Below, piece after piece: positions 28,184 through 36,173 of a stretch of DNA of 42,286 nt. Both the position numbers and the translations under genes were made by a program. The stretch is from a virus, in IMG/VR virus record IMGVR_UViG_3300037069_000862, positions 1 through 42,286 of that record; one strand, 5' to 3'. The notes under the pieces were generated by a model, which made no database searches, was not told the DNA's origin, and saw only the letters and a list, made by a program, of their open reading frames with translations. Each line of letters starts with the position of its first letter. The stretch's first letter is position 1.

Positions 28184-28582
28184 TCAGCCCTGCTTGTTGA
28201 TCGCCGAGGCCGCGTTCCAGGACGCCGACACCTCGACCGCTCCGCCGACCGCTCCGTTGACGGAGAAGTCCGGCAGGATCGTCCCGAACCAGTACTGCGT
28301 GTTGGTGAGCCGCGACGGGTACAGGTAGAACTTGCGGGCGATACCGTCGATGGCCGCCGTGTAGGTCTGGACCGTGGCGTCGTCGTAGAAGCCGGAGAAC
28401 TCACCCGACGAGTCCGGGAGTCCGGCGACGTACACCTTGTTGGCGTCACCGAAGGCGGTAACGTCGGCCTTGTCGGTCTGGGCGCTGATCGACCAGCTGT
28501 TGAGGAACGCGATCGGCTCGGGCGTACCTCCACTCAGCAGGTTCATGTAGACGGCGCCGTTACGGCCGTGGATCCTGCTCAT
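28184..28582 (-). CDS. Major tail protein (tube), 132 aa
   Basis: Start ATG 28582 with GGAG nine bases upstream; a frame to 28597 is also open. The sequence (MSRIHGRNGAVYMNLLSGGT) and the central GDANKVYVAGLPDSSGEFSG match actinophage tail-tube proteins, with an SWSISAQTDKADVTAF strand before it and a C-terminal GAVEVSASWNAASAINKQG. The position before the tail chaperone pair supports the call. The adjacent glycosyltransferase may modify it (inference). Confidence 0.78.
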   Translation of the reverse strand: MSRIHGRNGAVYMNLLSGGTPEPIAFLNSWSISAQTDKADVTAFGDANKVYVAGLPDSSGEFSGFYDDATVQTYTAAIDGIARKFYLYPSRLTNTQYWFGTILPDFSVNGAVGGAVEVSASWNAASAINKQG

Positions 28583-28612
28583 CTTGGACCACTCCAATCG
28601 TGAATGATTTAC

Positions 28613-29635
28613 CTACGACTCAAGCAGGCCAAGAAGCTGCTTGGCGTGTGCAGTGAACGTGCGGTCGGCGACCGCAGTCCTGGCTTGCCGCGCGGCTTCC
28701 TCACGGAAACCTTCGTGGCTCAGCCACCAGCGGAGTTGTTCGCTGGCGTCTTCGGGTGTCGCGAATGTCGGCAGCATCGGCAGCACCTCGTCGCCCTCAC
28801 CGCGGGGATCCCGCAGGAAGAACAACCCGGTGGCTGCCATCTCGACCTCGCGGGGACCCATCGCCCATCCCTTGTCGCTGCCGCCGTCTTCGATCTCTCT
28901 GCGGTACAGGTTCAGCCCTGCCTTGGCGGACTGGTAGAGCCGGACACCTTCGGCGTTGTCGCAGCACTGCTCGATCGGGTGCGCCAGGTACTTGCGTAGC
29001 GGCGAGTCCTCGTCGAGCCCCTGCCAGTTGCCGCCGAGCGCAACATCGACACCGTCGAAGTCCATGGCTTCGAAGAACTCGATGCGGGACTTGAATCCTG
29101 TACCGACGAACGCGAAGTCCGACGCGGCGTCGAGATCGAACGTGCCGGGTCGATGGATCTCTGGCCGGTACGCGTGCGGCATGTAGATCGACGGCGAGAC
29201 AGCGCGGAACTGTTCCAGGTTCACCGGGTCGTTCAGCAGGTTCAGGTCTGCGTGCGCCGCGATCGAAAGCTCACGTTCGGTCTCGTACGGCTGCTCGGTG
29301 TGAATCAGCACCACGCGATGACCGCGGTCGCGCAGCAGGTCGAGCATCTCGGCCTTCACCAGGAACCCGGTCACGACGATGACGAGGTCCGGCCAGAACT
29401 GGTAGCACGCCGACAGGAGACCGTTGATCGCGAGGTCGATGGCCTGCTCCGGCTCGAGTGCTTTGCGGAACAGGGAATCGGAGACGTGCAGGTATGTCCG
29501 GTCGTAGAACGTGAGCCGGTCGTGCAGGTTGTACGTGGCCACGGTCGCGCCGGCCGCTTGGAGCCCTTCGTGCCAGCCTGTGTAGACGTCGTGCACCGAG
29601 AAACCCGGGCCGGGGTGAACCAGGAGGACCCTCAC
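28613..29635 (-). CDS. Glycosyltransferase, CgeB/GT1-like (340 aa)
   Basis: Start is GTG 29635 overlapping the previous stop (GTGA). The N-terminal Rossmann part begins VRVLLVHPGPGFSVHDVYTG. A central region has LIHTEQPYETERELSIAAHAD. The C-terminal part, GLNLYRREIEDGGSDKGWAM then GPREVEMAATGLFFLRDPRG, matches the Glyco_trans_1_2/CgeB-type donor-binding domain with a Pro-Arg-Glu signature. It likely transfers a nucleotide-sugar to a virion protein, because it lies immediately upstream of the major tail gene and after the dehydratase. Substrate unknown. Confidence 0.82.
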   Translation of the reverse strand: MRVLLVHPGPGFSVHDVYTGWHEGLQAAGATVATYNLHDRLTFYDRTYLHVSDSLFRKALEPEQAIDLAINGLLSACYQFWPDLVIVVTGFLVKAEMLDLLRDRGHRVVLIHTEQPYETERELSIAAHADLNLLNDPVNLEQFRAVSPSIYMPHAYRPEIHRPGTFDLDAASDFAFVGTGFKSRIEFFEAMDFDGVDVALGGNWQGLDEDSPLRKYLAHPIEQCCDNAEGVRLYQSAKAGLNLYRREIEDGGSDKGWAMGPREVEMAATGLFFLRDPRGEGDEVLPMLPTFATPEDASEQLRWWLSHEGFREEAARQARTAVADRTFTAHAKQLLGLLES

Positions 29636-29742
29636 GGCCTCACCCCTGCGTCGTACCAGCCAGCCAGAATCCAACCGATCATGAACAGTTCTGCGGCGAT
29701 ACCCCCGAGAAGGATGAGCAGCAGTTTCTGGAATTTGTTCAC
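29632..29742 (-). CDS. Tiny membrane protein (36 aa)
   Basis: GTG 29742 overlaps the dehydratase stop (GTGA) and has AGGGA nine bases upstream; ATG 29751 is a less likely start. It encodes VNKFQKLLLILLGGIAAELF followed by MIGWILAGWYDAGVRP, a single membrane span. It is sandwiched between the dehydratase and glycosyltransferase, so it may belong to the sugar cassette. No function known. Confidence 0.55.
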   Translation of the reverse strand: MNKFQKLLLILLGGIAAELFMIGWILAGWYDAGVRP

Positions 29743-30758
29743 GCCAGCCATTCCCTGTGCTCGAGCGTCCACTCGACGGTGCGCTTCAGGGACTCCTCGA
29801 GCGGGACCGGCGCTTTCCATCCGAGCTCGCTCATCCGCGTGCCGTCCATCGCGTACCGCAGGTCGTGGCCAGGGCGCTGCGAGTGGAAGTCGACCAGTTC
29901 GTACTTGAGGTCCACGCCGGCGTACTTGGCGACCAGTTGCGCCATGGTGAGGTTGTCAACCTCGCGCTCACCGACGATGTTGAACCGATGCGGCCGGGTG
30001 GCTCCGTCGCTGTACTGCAGATCCGGGAACGGGTGCGTCAGCAGGAACAGGAGCGCGTCGGCCTGGTTGCGCGCGTGCAGGTAGTGGCGGGAGCCGATGG
30101 TTCCGTCCGGTGCTGCGTGGATCGTCATCGACTCACCAGACAGCGCGCGCTTGATCGTCATCGGGATGAACTTCTCGGCGTCTTGCATCTGGCCGATGAT
30201 GTTCATCGTGTTCGTGATAATCAGCGGCACCTGGTAGGTGCGCCAGTAGGAGACCGCGATCGACTCCTGTGCGGCCTTGCTCGCGGCGTACGGGTTGGAC
30301 GGGATCACCGGGTCCCACTCGTGCGAGTCGTAGCCGTTGGAAACCGGGCCGTACACCTCGTCGGTGGAGATCTGGATCATCCGCCGCAGCGGCATGTACC
30401 GGGCTGCTTCCAGGACGTTCAGCATCAGTGCAACGTTGTTCGTGACGAACGGCACCGGGTGGCTGATGGAGCGGTCGACGTGCGACTCGGACGCGACGTT
30501 CAGCAGGTACTCGCAGCGGTCGCCGCCGAGCTTGTCGAACGTCATCGGGTCGATCGGCGCGGACAGATCGCAGTGCACTACCTCGACGCGATCCCACCAT
30601 TCCGGGTGGCCGTCGAGCGTGGATGTGATGCGCGCAGGCAGGCCCTTGTGCCGGAACGACACGGGGCATGCGACCGCCCAGCCGGTCTCGGTGAGTATGT
30701 GCCGCAGCACGTGGCTGCCTACGAAGCCGGAGGCTCCGGAGAGAATCAGGTGGGACAT
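29739..30758 (-). CDS. dTDP-glucose 4,6-dehydratase-like protein (RmlB family)
   Basis: This 339-residue extended SDR has the NAD-binding GASGFVGS near residue 8-15, a Thr-Asp-Glu triad at 132-134 in the ISTDEVYGP motif, and the Tyr157-x3-Lys161 catalytic pair in NPYAASKAA. These are the residues of dTDP-glucose 4,6-dehydratases, which make dTDP-4-keto-6-deoxyglucose, a precursor of deoxysugars such as rhamnose. Length is standard for the family. It lies directly upstream of a membrane peptide and a glycosyltransferase, and no other deoxysugar gene is seen, so later steps may come from the host. ATG 30758. Confidence 0.88.
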   Translation of the reverse strand: MSHLILSGASGFVGSHVLRHILTETGWAVACPVSFRHKGLPARITSTLDGHPEWWDRVEVVHCDLSAPIDPMTFDKLGGDRCEYLLNVASESHVDRSISHPVPFVTNNVALMLNVLEAARYMPLRRMIQISTDEVYGPVSNGYDSHEWDPVIPSNPYAASKAAQESIAVSYWRTYQVPLIITNTMNIIGQMQDAEKFIPMTIKRALSGESMTIHAAPDGTIGSRHYLHARNQADALLFLLTHPFPDLQYSDGATRPHRFNIVGEREVDNLTMAQLVAKYAGVDLKYELVDFHSQRPGHDLRYAMDGTRMSELGWKAPVPLEESLKRTVEWTLEHREWLA

Positions 30759-30764
30759 CCTGAC

Positions 30765-31166
30765 CTAGTCCCCAATCTCGATAACGAATTCCACGGATAG
30801 GTAGTCGGTGCCGGCGTAGTTGGTGACCCGCTCTCCTTCCGCGCCTGTCACCCGGGCATAGTCGACGACCCCGCCGAGCGTGGGGTCGAAGTCGATGGCG
30901 GCCTTGATCGAGTTGTCGCCGGTGGGTGAGAGGTACTCATCGAGTGCTTCGGTTCCCACATCGGTGTTGGCGAAGGATACGAACACCGCAACACCCCAGG
31001 CGGTGTCGACGAGACCGTCGAACGACACGTCGAACTGGGTGCTGCGTCGCCGTACGACCCCAGCCGGGACCACGATCGAACCCGGTGGTCTCGCGTATAC
31101 CTGGAACTCTGGGATCGTCTCCAGCGCTGCGGCGATGCCGTCCCGGATCTGTTCGTTGGTCGCCAT
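30765..31166 (-). CDS. Putative tail terminator / neck protein (133 aa)
   Basis: Start at ATG 31166, in a TGATG junction with the connector. It begins MATNEQIRDGIAAALETIPE, with beta-rich middle (FQVYARPPGSIVVPAGVVRR) and ends YLSVEFVIEIGD. The position between the connector and the tail genes fits a tail terminator/neck protein; sequence family is not firmly recognised. Confidence 0.6.
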   Translation of the reverse strand: MATNEQIRDGIAAALETIPEFQVYARPPGSIVVPAGVVRRRSTQFDVSFDGLVDTAWGVAVFVSFANTDVGTEALDEYLSPTGDNSIKAAIDFDPTLGGVVDYARVTGAEGERVTNYAGTDYLSVEFVIEIGD

Positions 31167-32089
31167 CACGCGAATCCGGGGATGGAGCGGCGGTAGGGAT
31201 TGGCGAACCGGGCGAACCGCCGGCGCGCAGACGCGTCGAGCATCGACACGTCGAAGTCGTCAAAGCCTGAAGCGACCATGCCGGGTGAGTCCTTCAGCTT
31301 GAAGGTCTCTGCCGCGACGATCTCAGTGGCTTTCTTGATTGCCCACGGCACCGAAGGCCAGCCCCACACGCCGGTGATCTGAACCATGTCCCTGCGCCCG
31401 ATCATTTTCGGGATGATGGGGAAGAGCAGGGTCCCGACCGCACGGATCTTCACGTACGGCTTGGATTCGGGGCCAGCGTTGATGTTTGGGGTGTCGTCGC
31501 CGCACAGCAGCTGGTAGTCCCCGGCGGCCCATGCGATGGGGAAGGTCCCATCGCCGGATGGGTCGGTCTTCAGGGTAGTCACCGTCACCAGGTCGTAGAA
31601 CGCCGGCAGGTCGAGGCAGTAGTACTCCCTCGGGTTCAGGGTGCGGGTCTCGGTCGAGCGGTAGAAGGTGCGCTGGCAGTACTGCTCCATAGCGCGGGAT
31701 GCGGCGAAGCAGGCCGCATGGTACTCGAGGTCATCGACAGTTCTGTTGTCCTTGAAGCTGGACTTCAGCATGTCGACCGTGCAGTACAGCTTGCCGAGAT
31801 CCGTCTCGAGGACTTCCCAGGTGCCTGCAATCACATCCGAAGCGGCGACCGTCCCCGACCATTCGTAGGTCCAGGTGCCGGCGGTGGGGCAGGGAATGTC
31901 CTTGGTGTAGACGCCGGCGCCCGTCCGGCTGATCTGCGTCGCCGCGTAGGTGTAGGTCGTGGACACCTGCAGCGGGTCGGTGACGGTGAGGCTGATCGTG
32001 GCCGGGTCGGTGGGTGTTCCGCCGACACTGAAGGTATTGGTCAGAGTGGCGAGCTCCGCCGATCCTTCGAAGAACACCGATGCAGTCAT
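31166..32089 (-). CDS. Head-tail connector with N-terminal Ig-like domain
   Basis: This 307-residue protein seems to be a fusion. Residues 1-95 (VGGTPTDPATISLTVTDP, YTYAATQISRTGAGVYTKDI) are an Ig/decoration-like beta domain that many actinophages encode as a separate protein after the portal region. From about residue 100 (KLYCTVDMLKSSFKDNRTVD) it becomes an HK97 gp6-like head-tail connector, with AACFAASRAMEQYCQRTFY and C-terminal helical KKATEIVAAETFKLKDSPG. It links the portal to the neck. The fusion may place the Ig-like part on the outside of the connector. Confidence 0.68.
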   Translation of the reverse strand: MTASVFFEGSAELATLTNTFSVGGTPTDPATISLTVTDPLQVSTTYTYAATQISRTGAGVYTKDIPCPTAGTWTYEWSGTVAASDVIAGTWEVLETDLGKLYCTVDMLKSSFKDNRTVDDLEYHAACFAASRAMEQYCQRTFYRSTETRTLNPREYYCLDLPAFYDLVTVTTLKTDPSGDGTFPIAWAAGDYQLLCGDDTPNINAGPESKPYVKIRAVGTLLFPIIPKMIGRRDMVQITGVWGWPSVPWAIKKATEIVAAETFKLKDSPGMVASGFDDFDVSMLDASARRRFARFANPYRRSIPGFA

Positions 32090-32096
32090 GTTCCTC

Positions 32097-33938
32097 CTAG
32101 TCGGTGACGCTCGCGGATGATCTGGCTTTGGACGTTGCTACCGGCGTCGATGCGGCCCTGCCGGCCACTGTCGGAACGGACCCACGACGCGCCGTGACAG
32201 TGGCTGCCGATTGAGCATTGGTCTCCGCTCCGCTGATGATCGGTACGAACGCCACGCCGAGTGCTGCGGCAGACTCTGCTGCTGCGAGAATCCCCAGTCG
32301 AGCAGCGCTGACCAGGCCCGCTCCTGTTGCGATCCCGGCGACAGCGTTGGCTGCTCTCGTAACTGCCGGGTTCGAGGCGGATCCCATGCCGGACGCGAGA
32401 CCGGCTTGCGCCGATACTGTCGTGCCGGCGGCGGCGTTGTTCGCCGCTCCGGAGCCACTGGCGGTCGCGGGGTTGGCGCTGATCTTTCCGGTCGACTGCT
32501 GAGCGGCACCTGTACCGCTGGCCAGTCCCGCGTTGACGTTGACGAACGACCCGGTCTGCACCGTGGGGGCGTTCGCGGTGCCCGTGCCGGCCGCTGCAGT
32601 TGGTACGGGGGCAACCTTGCCATTGGCATTCGAAGCGGCGCCGGTGGCCGATGCGGACGATGGAGAGGGTGAGACGCCTCCAGCGGCAAGCTGTGCTGCT
32701 CCGGAGCCACCAGCTATGCCGGACCCGGGGGATACCTTCGAGGCCGGGCTATTGGCGACACCCGCGGCTGTAGCGGTCCCTGCGGATGCGTTCGTGGATC
32801 CGCTTGCCGTGACGGTCGCGTTATTTGCGACACCGGCTCCAGTTGCTGCAGCTGGGCTGGGAGCAATGTTCGCCGATGGGGCAGGGGCAGTGGCGGATGC
32901 GGCTGCCGTAGACGCTGCGGCGCTCGTCGATGCCGTGGTGCTGACGGTGGCGTTGTTCGCGGTACCTAACGCGCTTCCGACTGCCGCATTGGTGGCCACG
33001 CTCGGAGACGGGGCCTGAGCCGTTCCGGTCGCAGTTGATGTGGCTGGGCCTGGTTTGACCTGGCTCGTAGTCGTGTTCGCGACGCCGGATCCAGTGGTCG
33101 TGGCGGCTGAACTGGAGACGGATGGAGACGGGGCGTTTGCGGCGCCGGACGCGGAGGCTGATTGTGACCCAGTCGCAATGGAGCGCGTCGGATCCTGACC
33201 GGCACCTGCTCCCGTGGCGTTGGTGGCACTCGCATTCGTTCCAGAGCTGGCGACCTTCACCTCGACCGCGATCACAGCCCAGAAGTCCGACGTGACCGGC
33301 CACGAACAGGTGACCGAGGATCCGGTGCCGGGGATCGTCGCCATGCCGAAGCATCCGCCGCCGGAACTGTGGCTGAAGTTCGCTTGGGCTCGCTTGGTGG
33401 CCGGCGAGGTCGGGTTGGTACCGGTGTCCGACCCGACACACACACCGAACCCGATGATGCTGGTCGACGCATTCGCCGTGACCGCAGCCGTCGCCAGCGT
33501 GGTCTCGTCGGCTGCTGTGACTGCCGTGCCGAACGGGGTCGTCTGGTCCACCCCGGTGAACGACTCCGAGGCGCATTCGGCAACGGACGGTGCGCTGTTG
33601 AACGACACCACCACGTTGTTCGCACCGGTGGCCGGTGCCGCCATCCCATAGCAGGCGAGATAGCCGAAGGTGTTATCTGCGGTATGACGGGTGCCAAGTG
33701 CGTCCATCGCGACACCGGCATAGGTCACACCGGAGATCGTCTTGGCGCCGTCAGCTCCGCTGTTCTGGCCGACGCCGACGAACACCAGCAGGGCCCGTTC
33801 ACTGCCCGACGTCGTGTGAGACCAGGTGACAGAGGTTGGTGTCGTGGCGGTCTGGCCTGAGGCGGACGGGCCGACCGCATCGAACGCGAGCGCCACGCCG
33901 CCACCCCCAGAGGTTGCCTTCAGCAAAGTGAGCAGCAT
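32097..33938 (-). CDS. Large Ala/Ser/Thr-rich repetitive structural protein (613 aa)
   Basis: The start is ATG 33938, just before the upstream stop at 33941; the frame beyond is the shadow of another gene. Residues 1-230 form a beta-rich domain (AVGPSASGQTATTPTSVTWS, LLVFVGVGQNSGADGAKTIS, SWPVTSDFWAVIAVEVKVAS), comparable to surface or fibre domains of actinophages. Residues 231-548 are about fifteen degenerate repeats of 20-24 residues, rich in Ala, Ser, Thr, Gly and Pro, with a recurring Ala-x-Gly-x-Gly-x-Ala-Asn/Gln core. The C-terminus (549-613) is helical/basic. It may be a head or tail fibre shaft. Dense Ser/Thr would be good acceptors for the nearby glycosyltransferases (inference). 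Confidence 0.7.
   Translation of the reverse strand: MLLTLLKATSGGGGVALAFDAVGPSASGQTATTPTSVTWSHTTSGSERALLVFVGVGQNSGADGAKTISGVTYAGVAMDALGTRHTADNTFGYLACYGMAAPATGANNVVVSFNSAPSVAECASESFTGVDQTTPFGTAVTAADETTLATAAVTANASTSIIGFGVCVGSDTGTNPTSPATKRAQANFSHSSGGGCFGMATIPGTGSSVTCSWPVTSDFWAVIAVEVKVASSGTNASATNATGAGAGQDPTRSIATGSQSASASGAANAPSPSVSSSAATTTGSGVANTTTSQVKPGPATSTATGTAQAPSPSVATNAAVGSALGTANNATVSTTASTSAAASTAAASATAPAPSANIAPSPAAATGAGVANNATVTASGSTNASAGTATAAGVANSPASKVSPGSGIAGGSGAAQLAAGGVSPSPSSASATGAASNANGKVAPVPTAAAGTGTANAPTVQTGSFVNVNAGLASGTGAAQQSTGKISANPATASGSGAANNAAAGTTVSAQAGLASGMGSASNPAVTRAANAVAGIATGAGLVSAARLGILAAAESAAALGVAFVPIISGAETNAQSAATVTARRGSVPTVAGRAASTPVATSKARSSASVTD
32295..33248 (-). repeat. About 15 degenerate 20-24-residue protein repeats
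   Basis: Protein residues 231-548 of the 613-aa protein. Units start near residues 231, 255, 275, 295, 315, 335, 359, 379, 403, 423, 443, 463, 487, 507 and 529. Ten of the fifteen are exactly 20 residues and the others 22 or 24. The core Thr-Gly-x-Gly-x-Ala-Asn recurs in most units. No long exact DNA repeat is seen, so they have diverged. Confidence 0.75.
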
Positions 33939-33940
33939 GG

Positions 33941-34567
33941 CTACTCGATCGAGAAGACGCCGAGCACGCTCCAGCTGTACGACGCAGCAGCTGTCACGAC
34001 CTGGACCGCGAGCCCCTCGCCCTCCCGGAGCACGTAGTCCGAGACGAGATCGCCATCGGTGGGCAGGATGTTGACGAGCCCCGCCAAACCGTTCCCGGCC
34101 GCCGTCTCCTCGGTGGCGATCGGGACATCGAAGTACGCGAAGGCCTGAGTGCCACCCGCCGTGTAGGACCGTGCAGCGGTGATCTGCGCCGGAGGCGCCG
34201 GGTCGGCGGAGTCGTATTGCCGGATGGTGACCGCCGTGTTCCCGGTGGTCCCGACCGCCGACGTCTTCGCGATCCGCCAGGTATGCGGCGCGGGCGCAGA
34301 GACGACCGCCTGCGAAGGCTGCAGGAACACCTTCCGCATCTTGACGATCTTCCCGGACCCGGATGCGTTGAAGATGTGCAGGTACACCAGGTTCACCGAG
34401 GACGCGATGATGCTGGACCACGCCGAATAGGTGGGGACGGAGCCGATCAGGTGCCCGGTCGGGTTCGCCAGCATGACGACCTGATATTCCTTGGATGAGA
34501 CCGTGTTTGTCGCGACCGTCGCTCCAGTACCGGGGGTTACGTCGATCGAGTCGTTGGGTAGTGCCAT
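33941..34567 (-). CDS. Putative structural protein (208 aa)
   Basis: ATG 34567 lies after AAGG. The protein starts MALPNDSIDVTPGTGATVAT and is beta-rich throughout with GLAGLVNILPTDGDLVSDYV near the end. It is typical of small virion or capsid-decorating proteins of actinophages and follows a 161-aa protein of similar character. Family not firmly recognised. Confidence 0.62.
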   Translation of the reverse strand: MALPNDSIDVTPGTGATVATNTVSSKEYQVVMLANPTGHLIGSVPTYSAWSSIIASSVNLVYLHIFNASGSGKIVKMRKVFLQPSQAVVSAPAPHTWRIAKTSAVGTTGNTAVTIRQYDSADPAPPAQITAARSYTAGGTQAFAYFDVPIATEETAAGNGLAGLVNILPTDGDLVSDYVLREGEGLAVQVVTAAASYSWSVLGVFSIE

Positions 34568-34624
34568 GGGGATAGCGCCTTACGTGAATCCCCAGGACGG
34601 ACAGATGCAAGGGGGCAGGAGCCC

Positions 34625-35110
34625 TCAGACGGTGATGCGCCACACCCCGTTGGCGTTCCACACGATCGTGAACGTCCCGGCTGTGACGCTGTTCGCTCCA
34701 CCGAAGTAGTTGAAGCTCACACCCTGGTCGGCCACCGGAGTAGTCAGGGTGTCGTCGTACACCAGGCACCCGTAGGCGTTCGCGATGTCTGCAGTCGCGC
34801 CAGAGGCAACGTCCGGGGCGTCGAACATGACGATCCCGCCGGCCACAGTGGTCAGTGTCTCCGTGCCGAGCGAGACGCCGCCGGCCGGCCAGTCCGAGCC
34901 GCCCGTGGAATCGATCACCTCATTTGTTGCGGCCGTCCACTGCCCGGTGTTGTACGCCGAGCTCGCGGCAGCCACATCGCGGTCAGGGGTGCCGGTGTTG
35001 TTCATCAGCGCAGCCTTGAACACATCCGAGCCGCCGAGTGTGAAGGCCGCGGTGTTGGTGACGCAGTCGCTGACGAACTGCCGGAAGATGCGGGAATCGG
35101 TCCAGGCCAT
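34625..35110 (-). CDS. Putative virion protein (161 aa)
   Basis: ATG 35110 with AGAGGA upstream. The sequence (MAWTDSRIFRQFVSDCVTNT) and the Thr/Ser/Gly-rich middle resemble head-associated proteins that actinophages encode after the capsid. C-terminus is beta-rich (FNYFGGANSVTAGTFTIVW). It probably belongs to the block of decoration proteins between capsid and connector. Confidence 0.62.
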   Translation of the reverse strand: MAWTDSRIFRQFVSDCVTNTAAFTLGGSDVFKAALMNNTGTPDRDVAAASSAYNTGQWTAATNEVIDSTGGSDWPAGGVSLGTETLTTVAGGIVMFDAPDVASGATADIANAYGCLVYDDTLTTPVADQGVSFNYFGGANSVTAGTFTIVWNANGVWRITV

Positions 35111-35112
35111 GG

Positions 35113-35424
35113 TCAGTCCTCTCTTGCCGAAGCTGTAGCTGTTGGTGCGAAGACTGTGCAGTCCTGGCCGTCATCGCGAGTGGTAACCACTGACATCACT
35201 GGACGACCATCGCCGTCCAGTTGAACCTGCTCCCGGCCCACGTAATCGCCGCGCTCTACGGCCTCGACCTTCGCCTTCGTGCCAGCGGGCACGAAGGGGG
35301 TCGTGAGACCCTTCAGGCCGCGGCAGGCGTGGAACGGCATGTGGGGCTGCGTCTCGTGAGTGACGTGTTTTGCTTCGCAGTTCGGGCACTCCCACCGATG
35401 CTCGGGCGTCAGGATCGGTATCAC
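35113..35424 (-). CDS. Zinc-ribbon head-region protein (103 aa)
   Basis: GTG 35424 overlaps the methyltransferase stop (GTGA). It begins VIPILTPEHRWECPNCEAKH and carries a C-x2-C plus HACRG His/Cys, then FVPAGTKAKVEAVERGDYVG and VQLDGDGRPVMSVVTTRDDG, a pattern I recognise from actinobacterial prophages and phages with no assigned function. It is probably a zinc-binding virion-associated protein. Confidence 0.7.
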   Translation of the reverse strand: MIPILTPEHRWECPNCEAKHVTHETQPHMPFHACRGLKGLTTPFVPAGTKAKVEAVERGDYVGREQVQLDGDGRPVMSVVTTRDDGQDCTVFAPTATASARED

Positions 35425-35912
35425 TTCGTCGCCACCGCGCGAGTGTCGGCCGAGGTGGAGAGGAAGTCGACCACGACATCCTTGAAGCCACACGCCTCGA
35501 GCGTTGACCGGAGCTCGTCCGGATCGACGTTTCCGTAGTACTCACCTGGGCGCAGCAGGCCGCCGTCAACCGCGGAGTGCGGGGCCCTGCCGGGGCCGGC
35601 CATGGTGAGGATCAGCCTGCCGCCGGCCTCGAGTGCCTTGAACGCGGTCAGGCATATCTGCGGCCAGACGTCGGTGTGCTCGAAGCACTCGGTGGACACC
35701 ACGACGTCGTATTCCTGGTCGGGGACCCATGTGGCGGCGTCGGCAACAACATCCACGCCGTCTCCCTCGCGGATGTCCACCGCGACGTAACGGGTGGCGC
35801 CGGGGAACAGGTCACGGATGCTGCCGTTGACGTTGCGCCCGCCGATGTCCAGCACCTCGACGGGCTCGGAGGTGCAGTGTGCGGCTACCCACGTGAAGGC
35901 CTCGGCGTGCAC
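35421..35912 (-). CDS. SAM-dependent methyltransferase (163 aa)
   Basis: GTG 35912 directly follows the upstream TAA. Motif I is EVLDIGGRNVNGS (SAM binding), followed by RYVAVDIREGDGVDVVADA with the acidic residue that binds ribose, then EYDVVVSTECFEHTDVWPQI and LEAGGRLILTMAGPGR. This is a class I methyltransferase of the Methyltransf_11/25 kind acting on a small molecule, sugar or protein. It lies beside the family 2 glycosyltransferase, so O-methylation of a virion sugar is a reasonable inference. Confidence 0.85.
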   Translation of the reverse strand: MHAEAFTWVAAHCTSEPVEVLDIGGRNVNGSIRDLFPGATRYVAVDIREGDGVDVVADAATWVPDQEYDVVVSTECFEHTDVWPQICLTAFKALEAGGRLILTMAGPGRAPHSAVDGGLLRPGEYYGNVDPDELRSTLEACGFKDVVVDFLSTSADTRAVATK

Positions 35913-36173
35913 TTACGCCTCGCCTGAACCCTCAGCGGCCTCAGCGCGCGCCTGCGCCCGCTCCGGCACCGCGGCCTCCGGCGCCTTGCGGTCAGCCCGC
36001 TCCGGGGCGGAGGCGCGCTTGGCGGTTCGCTTCTTGCTCACCTCGTGGCTGTAGTCGCTCTTCAGGACTGCGGCGACATGCTCCGCCTCGTCGTCGCGTC
36101 CCGCGCGGACATATGCCTCGTACTCTTCGATCAACGCGGCCTTGTAGTCCGCGTCCATGTCGCGGTTGCTCAC
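35913..36173 (-). CDS. Conserved actinophage head-module protein (86 aa)
   Basis: GTG 36173 overlaps the glycosyltransferase stop. The first half, MDADYKAALIEEYEAYVRAG then RDDEAEHVAAVLKSDYSHEV, is a helical segment common downstream of the major capsid gene in actinophages; the second half is a low-complexity Ala/Glu/Arg tail. It may assist capsid assembly, but function is not known. Confidence 0.65.
   Translation of the reverse strand: MSNRDMDADYKAALIEEYEAYVRAGRDDEAEHVAAVLKSDYSHEVSKKRTAKRASAPERADRKAPEAAVPERAQARAEAAEGSGEA

Noticed and set aside
29757-30800. Plus-strand open frame (347 aa) opposite the dehydratase gene
   Set aside because: Antisense shadow of a protein with full catalytic motifs; composition is Val/Arg/His/Asp-biased as expected for a shadow.
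33938-34769. N-terminal extension of the 613-residue repetitive protein frame
   Set aside because: The extension to 34769 reads through a different gene's frame with an Arg/His-rich shadow composition; the upstream gene stops at 34625 and the next starts at 34567, so the true start is 33938.
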